NCBI GenBank assembly: GCA_029856625.1
Contig: JAHKLG010000039.1
Span: 1 to 9,485, forward strand
Origin: Candidatus Njordarchaeota archaeon
Lineage (GTDB): Archaea > Asgardarchaeota > Njordarchaeia > Njordarchaeales > Njordarchaeaceae
DNA length: 9,485 bases
Direction of reading: 5' to 3'
This document shows, one piece after another, positions 6,734-9,485 of the stretch (position 1 is the stretch's first letter; every line of letters begins with the position of its first letter). Under the pieces are notes generated by a model that worked only from the letters and a program-made list of their open reading frames with translations, was not told the origin of the DNA and did not search any database. A program made the translations under genes and the position numbers.

Positions 6734-8785
6734 TCAAGAGATTTTAGGTTTTTTTCTCCACCAATAAATGATTATGCCGAAGGATATAATGGTAACCATC
6801 AGCAGAGCAATAGTGGTTATTAACCATAACAAGCCATTTGTTGGATCCTTAGGATACTTATCTTCACCATCTAATATCGAATCATTATCAGTATCGGGAT
6901 CAAGAGGATTCGTTCCCATTAATACCTCTTGAAGATCTGTTAAGCCGTCACTATCAGAATCCTTACTGAGAGGATCTGTCCTATATATCTTTATTTCTCC
7001 ATAATCTGTTAACCCATCACCATCTGTATCTGGATTCTGCGGATCCGTACCATATAAATACTCGTCATAGTTACATAATCCATCCATATCGGGATCCTCG
7101 AACCAATCTGGCTTTAGAGGATTCAATTCATGAGCTACTTCCCAACCATCTGGCATTCCATCTTTATCTGTATCCGGTGATCTTGGGTTTGTTCCATTTT
7201 TGAATTCTTGGAGGTTGGTTAAGCCATCATCATCAGGATCTGTAGCATTATCTAAGGGATCTAATGGATTAAGATCATGTACCACTTCCCAACCATCTGG
7301 CATTCCATCTTTATCTGTATCGTTGGATAACGGATCTGTATAGAATATCCTTAGTTCATCGGAATCACTCAGCCCGTCCTTATCTGAATCGGCTAAAGAA
7401 GCATTTAATCCCCAATAATATTCTGCATAATCGTTAAGAAAATCATTATCTGTGTCTGAATCAGTCGCATCTAAGCCTTTATCTAATTCATATTCATCAG
7501 GAAGACCATCAGAGTCCATATCGTTTGGTGTCTTATAGTAATTCGTTCTTCTACTATCATGCATATAGCAACTCCAGAAGACCTTACCTGTTGCAATATT
7601 AGATATCATACGGGTACCATTGTCCACTGTAATTAGAAGATCCGCGTGGTTATCATTACTTATGTCCGCTATTAACGGCCATCTGGGATTAGTTAGGTTC
7701 GAAGCTATTACTGTAATATTTGTAGCATTAAGCGAGATAACTGTTCCATTCATTAAGGTTACTATGGCTAATGTCTCATTTCTAGCCTCGTTATGAAAAA
7801 TAACGGGTGGACTGGTGGGCTCCGAATTCATTCCGAATTCTTTCTCAACGTTGAGGTATCCTGAGGAATTTACACCTATAAGCACTATGCTATCCTCAAG
7901 GATTAGTAAGATCTCATCTAATCCATCATTATCAAAATCTGCTGAAACGGGAGTGGTTAATAGAGGAGCTGATAGAGAATAAGTTATTCGAGGGAGTATA
8001 GTAGAATTAATACCAATATCGGGTCTGATGTAATATAATGTATTATTAGCTGTAACTAAAATTATTTCGTAGTAATTATCACCGGTAATGTTGCCTACTC
8101 CGAGATATCTAACCTCACTTATTGGTATTCTCCAAATTCCTTCTCCAATTTTATTGCAAATTACCTCATCTGCCAGAGGTATTATTAGATAATAAGTTAG
8201 GTTCTGATAAATATCTAGGATCATTGGTTGCGCGACTATATCCTTATTAAATTCCTCCTTGTAACTTTCACCCCAGATGGAATAAGCTGCGATCCCGGTT
8301 GAACTAATGAGCATTACATCTAATGATCCATCGAGATCACGATCAAATATTATTGAGTCATAGGCTACTAATACATTATCAGAAGAGATCTTCCTAACTA
8401 GTTCGCCGCGCTTATTTAACAGGTAAATACTACCTAAAGAATCAACTAGTACTATTTCTAATTCTCCATCTCCGTCAAGATCTGCGATGAGAGGTGATGT
8501 GATGAAGGAAGCGTTATCCCCGCATTGATACGTCCAGAAGGTAATATTTAGAACAATGTCATATGCCACTACTGTATTATTAGAAACAATGATCGTCTCT
8601 AACTCTGCGTCTTTATCAAGATTTATCAATAATGGTGGAACTGTGGCATTAAAATTCACCGAATTAACTGTACTCGCTGATTGTCTTACTGTTCTTTGCT
8701 GATAGATGCTAACTACAGGATGCTCTAATATCACTGTTGGTGATGTTATCAGGATAAGAAGGATAATGATACTGATTACCCGCAC
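6734..8785 (-). CDS. Secreted membrane-anchored protein: beta-propeller-like domain plus thrombospondin type 3 repeats
   Basis: The protein has 683 residues from the GTG at 8785. Residues 1 to about 19 (RVISIIILLILITSP) form a signal peptide. Residues about 45-400 carry FG-GAP/VCBS-type repeats with calcium-loop motifs: DLDGDGELE at 102-110, DRDLDGSLD at 148-156, DFDNDGLDE at 283-291 and a weaker DISNDNHAD at 374-382. This is typical of a seven-bladed propeller. Residues about 422-642 hold ten thrombospondin type 3 units of the form DxDxDGxxDxxE, expected to bind many Ca2+ ions and act as a stiff stalk. A membrane span (about 651-676) and a short basic tail follow. Numerous N-x-S/T sequons fit archaeal N-glycosylation. 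The protein should stand on the outer face of the cytoplasmic membrane. Ligand or partner unknown; it may help in adhesion, the cell envelope or polymer binding. Confidence 0.88.
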   Translation of the reverse strand: MRVISIIILLILITSPTVILEHPVVSIYQQRTVRQSASTVNSVNFNATVPPLLINLDKDAELETIIVSNNTVVAYDIVLNITFWTYQCGDNASFITSPLIADLDGDGELEIVLVDSLGSIYLLNKRGELVRKISSDNVLVAYDSIIFDRDLDGSLDVMLISSTGIAAYSIWGESYKEEFNKDIVAQPMILDIYQNLTYYLIIPLADEVICNKIGEGIWRIPISEVRYLGVGNITGDNYYEIILVTANNTLYYIRPDIGINSTILPRITYSLSAPLLTTPVSADFDNDGLDEILLILEDSIVLIGVNSSGYLNVEKEFGMNSEPTSPPVIFHNEARNETLAIVTLMNGTVISLNATNITVIASNLTNPRWPLIADISNDNHADLLITVDNGTRMISNIATGKVFWSCYMHDSRRTNYYKTPNDMDSDGLPDEYELDKGLDATDSDTDNDFLNDYAEYYWGLNASLADSDKDGLSDSDELRIFYTDPLSNDTDKDGMPDGWEVVHDLNPLDPLDNATDPDDDGLTNLQEFKNGTNPRSPDTDKDGMPDGWEVAHELNPLKPDWFEDPDMDGLCNYDEYLYGTDPQNPDTDGDGLTDYGEIKIYRTDPLSKDSDSDGLTDLQEVLMGTNPLDPDTDNDSILDGEDKYPKDPTNGLLWLITTIALLMVTIISFGIIIYWWRKKPKIS
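7137..7174 (-). repeat. 38-base direct repeat within the type 3 repeat region, copy 1
   Basis: These 38 bases are identical to 7284-7321, exactly 147 bases away, that is 49 codons. Each copy encodes most of DTDKDGMPDGWEV. Identity at third codon positions marks a recent duplication or gene conversion. Confidence 0.85.
7284..7321 (-). repeat. 38-base direct repeat within the type 3 repeat region, copy 2
   Basis: This is the partner of 7137-7174. The residues downstream of the two copies have diverged (VVHDLNPL against VAHELNPL), so only the core is identical. Confidence 0.85.
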
Positions 8786-8791
8786 TAGATG

Positions 8792-8798
8792 CACCTCC
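8792..8798 (-). promoter_or_regulatory. Ribosome binding site deciding the surface protein start
   Basis: A perfect GGAGGTG on the minus strand ends six bases before the GTG at 8785. The longer frame would begin at the GTG at 8794, which is the last three bases of this very site. The downstream GTG is therefore the likely start. Confidence 0.7.
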
Positions 8799-8840
8799 GA
8801 TGCCTCATGAGTAATTTGGAAAACGAAGAATCTTTATTGA

Positions 8841-8848
8841 TATATTAA
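8841..8848 (-). promoter_or_regulatory. Likely TATA box of the surface protein gene
   Basis: On the minus strand this reads TTAATATA, giving a predicted transcription start near 8816 and a leader of about 30 bases. The 125-base divergent spacer 8786-8910 also serves the cupin gene, for which ACTTATACTA near 8848-8857 or TTTATAA at 8881-8887 are the candidate boxes on the plus strand. Confidence 0.4.
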
Positions 8849-8901
8849 CTTATACTATCATGCACTCTTTTACATCATGTTTTATAAGATATTAATTGTA
8901 T

Positions 8902-8907
8902 GGTGAT
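8902..8907 (+). promoter_or_regulatory. Ribosome binding site deciding the cupin start
   Basis: GGTGAT lies three bases before the ATG at 8911. A longer frame from a TTG at 8896 would place this site inside the coding region, so the ATG is chosen. Confidence 0.65.
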
Positions 8908-8910
8908 AAA

Positions 8911-9267
8911 ATGCCTAGAGAAGTAATTAAAAAAGCTGATGAAGTTCCTATGCAAGAAGTTGATTTTGAAGGTGCTATAGGAGCGTACATTCAGTGGTTA
9001 TTATCTAAGGATGATGGAGCGGAGAATTTTGCTATGAGACGCTTCACAATAAAGCCTGGAGGAAAAATTCCAAGACACGCGCATTGGTATGAACACGAGA
9101 TTTACGTTTTGAAGGGTCGTGGAAGAGTAGGAATCGGAGAAAAAGTTTATGAAGTGGAGGAGGGCTCCGTACTTTTTGTTCCTCCAGATGTACCGCATTG
9201 GTATGAAAACATAGGAGATGAAGATTGGGTCTTCTTATGCATTATACCTCTCAGGAAACCAGAGTGA
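8911..9267 (+). CDS. Small single-domain cupin protein
   Basis: The protein has 118 residues and is a single conserved beta-barrel of the cupin superfamily. Cupin motif 1 is PGGKIPRHAHWYEHEIYVLK at 49-68, with His56, His58 and Glu63 as metal ligands, followed by GRGRVGIG. Motif 2 is GSVLFVPPDVPHWYENIG at 85-102, with His96 as the fourth ligand. All four ligands are present, so it should bind a metal such as Fe, Mn, Ni or Zn. Cupins of this size include isomerases, dioxygenases, sugar-binding proteins and stress proteins, and the substrate cannot be told from sequence. It is cytosolic, with no signal peptide. The stop codon overlaps the GTG of the next gene (GTGA), implying an operon and possibly a shared task. 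Confidence 0.88.
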   Translation: MPREVIKKADEVPMQEVDFEGAIGAYIQWLLSKDDGAENFAMRRFTIKPGGKIPRHAHWYEHEIYVLKGRGRVGIGEKVYEVEEGSVLFVPPDVPHWYENIGDEDWVFLCIIPLRKPE

Positions 9268-9485
9268 CATTTGGTTCGACCATTGAAGAAAGGGAATTAA
9301 GAGATTATTTGAAAAGAAGGCTTAAATTATGTATGAAAAGACTTGAGAAATTTGGCGTCAAATACCAAGATATCGGGATTTCCATTGATAAACTATTAGA
9401 AATTCTTATCAGCGCTATCTCAATGAGTAATTATTGGAATATTCCGGGGCACGAAATAGAGCATTGGTTTAGAGTAGCTGAGCTC
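9264..9485 (+). CDS. Unrecognised protein, 3' end cut by the window edge
   Basis: An open frame runs from the GTG at 9264 to the window end with no stop, giving 74 visible residues. GTGA at 9264-9267 merges its start with the cupin stop, a common sign of translational coupling, and AGGA at 9252-9255 upstream could be its ribosome binding site. The visible part is helical and basic first (RELRDYLKRRLKLCMKRLEK), then mixed (ISIDKLLEILISAISMSNYW), with NIPGHEIEHWFRVAEL at the end. No family is recognised. An ATG at 9237 in the same frame would add nine residues but has no good ribosome binding site. The reading frame is likely real because it stays open and is linked to the cupin. Confidence 0.6.
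   Translation, partial: MTFGSTIEERELRDYLKRRLKLCMKRLEKFGVKYQDIGISIDKLLEILISAISMSNYWNIPGHEIEHWFRVAEL

Noticed and set aside
6860..7522. CRISPR-like or tandem DNA repeat array
   Set aside because: The periodic similarity is explained by coding of thrombospondin type 3 calcium repeats; units vary in length and sequence, and the frame stays open throughout.
9237..9263. Earlier ATG as the start of the right-edge gene
   Set aside because: It would add nine residues overlapping the cupin end and lacks a convincing ribosome binding site, whereas GTG at 9264 gives the common GTGA stop-start overlap.
1..9485. Mobile element, integrase, attachment site, tRNA or rRNA
   Set aside because: No transposase, integrase or terminal inverted repeats were recognised, and no tRNA cloverleaf or rRNA-like segment was seen on either strand by eye.

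Overview
The window looks like chromosomal DNA of a thermophilic archaeon, most likely Thermoproteota (Crenarchaeota) or a close relative. Several things point this way. The DNA is AT-rich, and several starts are preceded by archaeal Shine-Dalgarno sequences (GGTGA, GGAGGTG, GGTGAT). Upstream regions carry TATA-like boxes about 25 bases before plausible transcription starts. The gene content includes a DUF2258-type protein, an S25e-like winged-helix protein and a calcium-repeat surface protein with a C-terminal membrane anchor. The exact lineage cannot be fixed from the sequence alone.

Layout, left to right. (1) 1-710, minus: 5' part of a multi-spanning membrane protein, cut by the window edge. 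(2) 711-944: divergent promoter region with two copies of a 14-base TATA-bearing sequence. (3) 945-3337, plus: a two-gene operon of a helix-turn-helix-like protein of unknown family and a P-loop/AAA+-like ATPase whose start lies inside the first gene. This is the least explained part of the window and the best candidate for an undescribed system. (4) 3327-3881, minus: a YjjX/DUF84 inosine/xanthosine triphosphatase, overlapping the ATPase tail to tail. (5) 3882-4064: non-coding. (6) 4065-5612, minus: a YtcJ-like metal-dependent amidohydrolase. (7) 5613-5734: divergent promoters. (8) 5735-6298, plus: DUF2258-like protein. (9) 6323-6658, minus: S25e-like protein. (10) 6734-8785, minus: secreted, membrane-anchored protein with a beta-propeller-like part and ten thrombospondin type 3 calcium repeats. 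(11) 8911-9267, plus: single-domain cupin. (12) 9264-9485, plus: start of an unrecognised gene joined to the cupin by a GTGA overlap.

Most genes are separate housekeeping or orphan units; only two operons are visible (945-3337 and 8911 onward). No tRNA, rRNA, CRISPR array, transposase or integrase was seen. For five genes the Shine-Dalgarno sequence fixes the start or favours a start downstream of the longest reading frame; those starts are used here.
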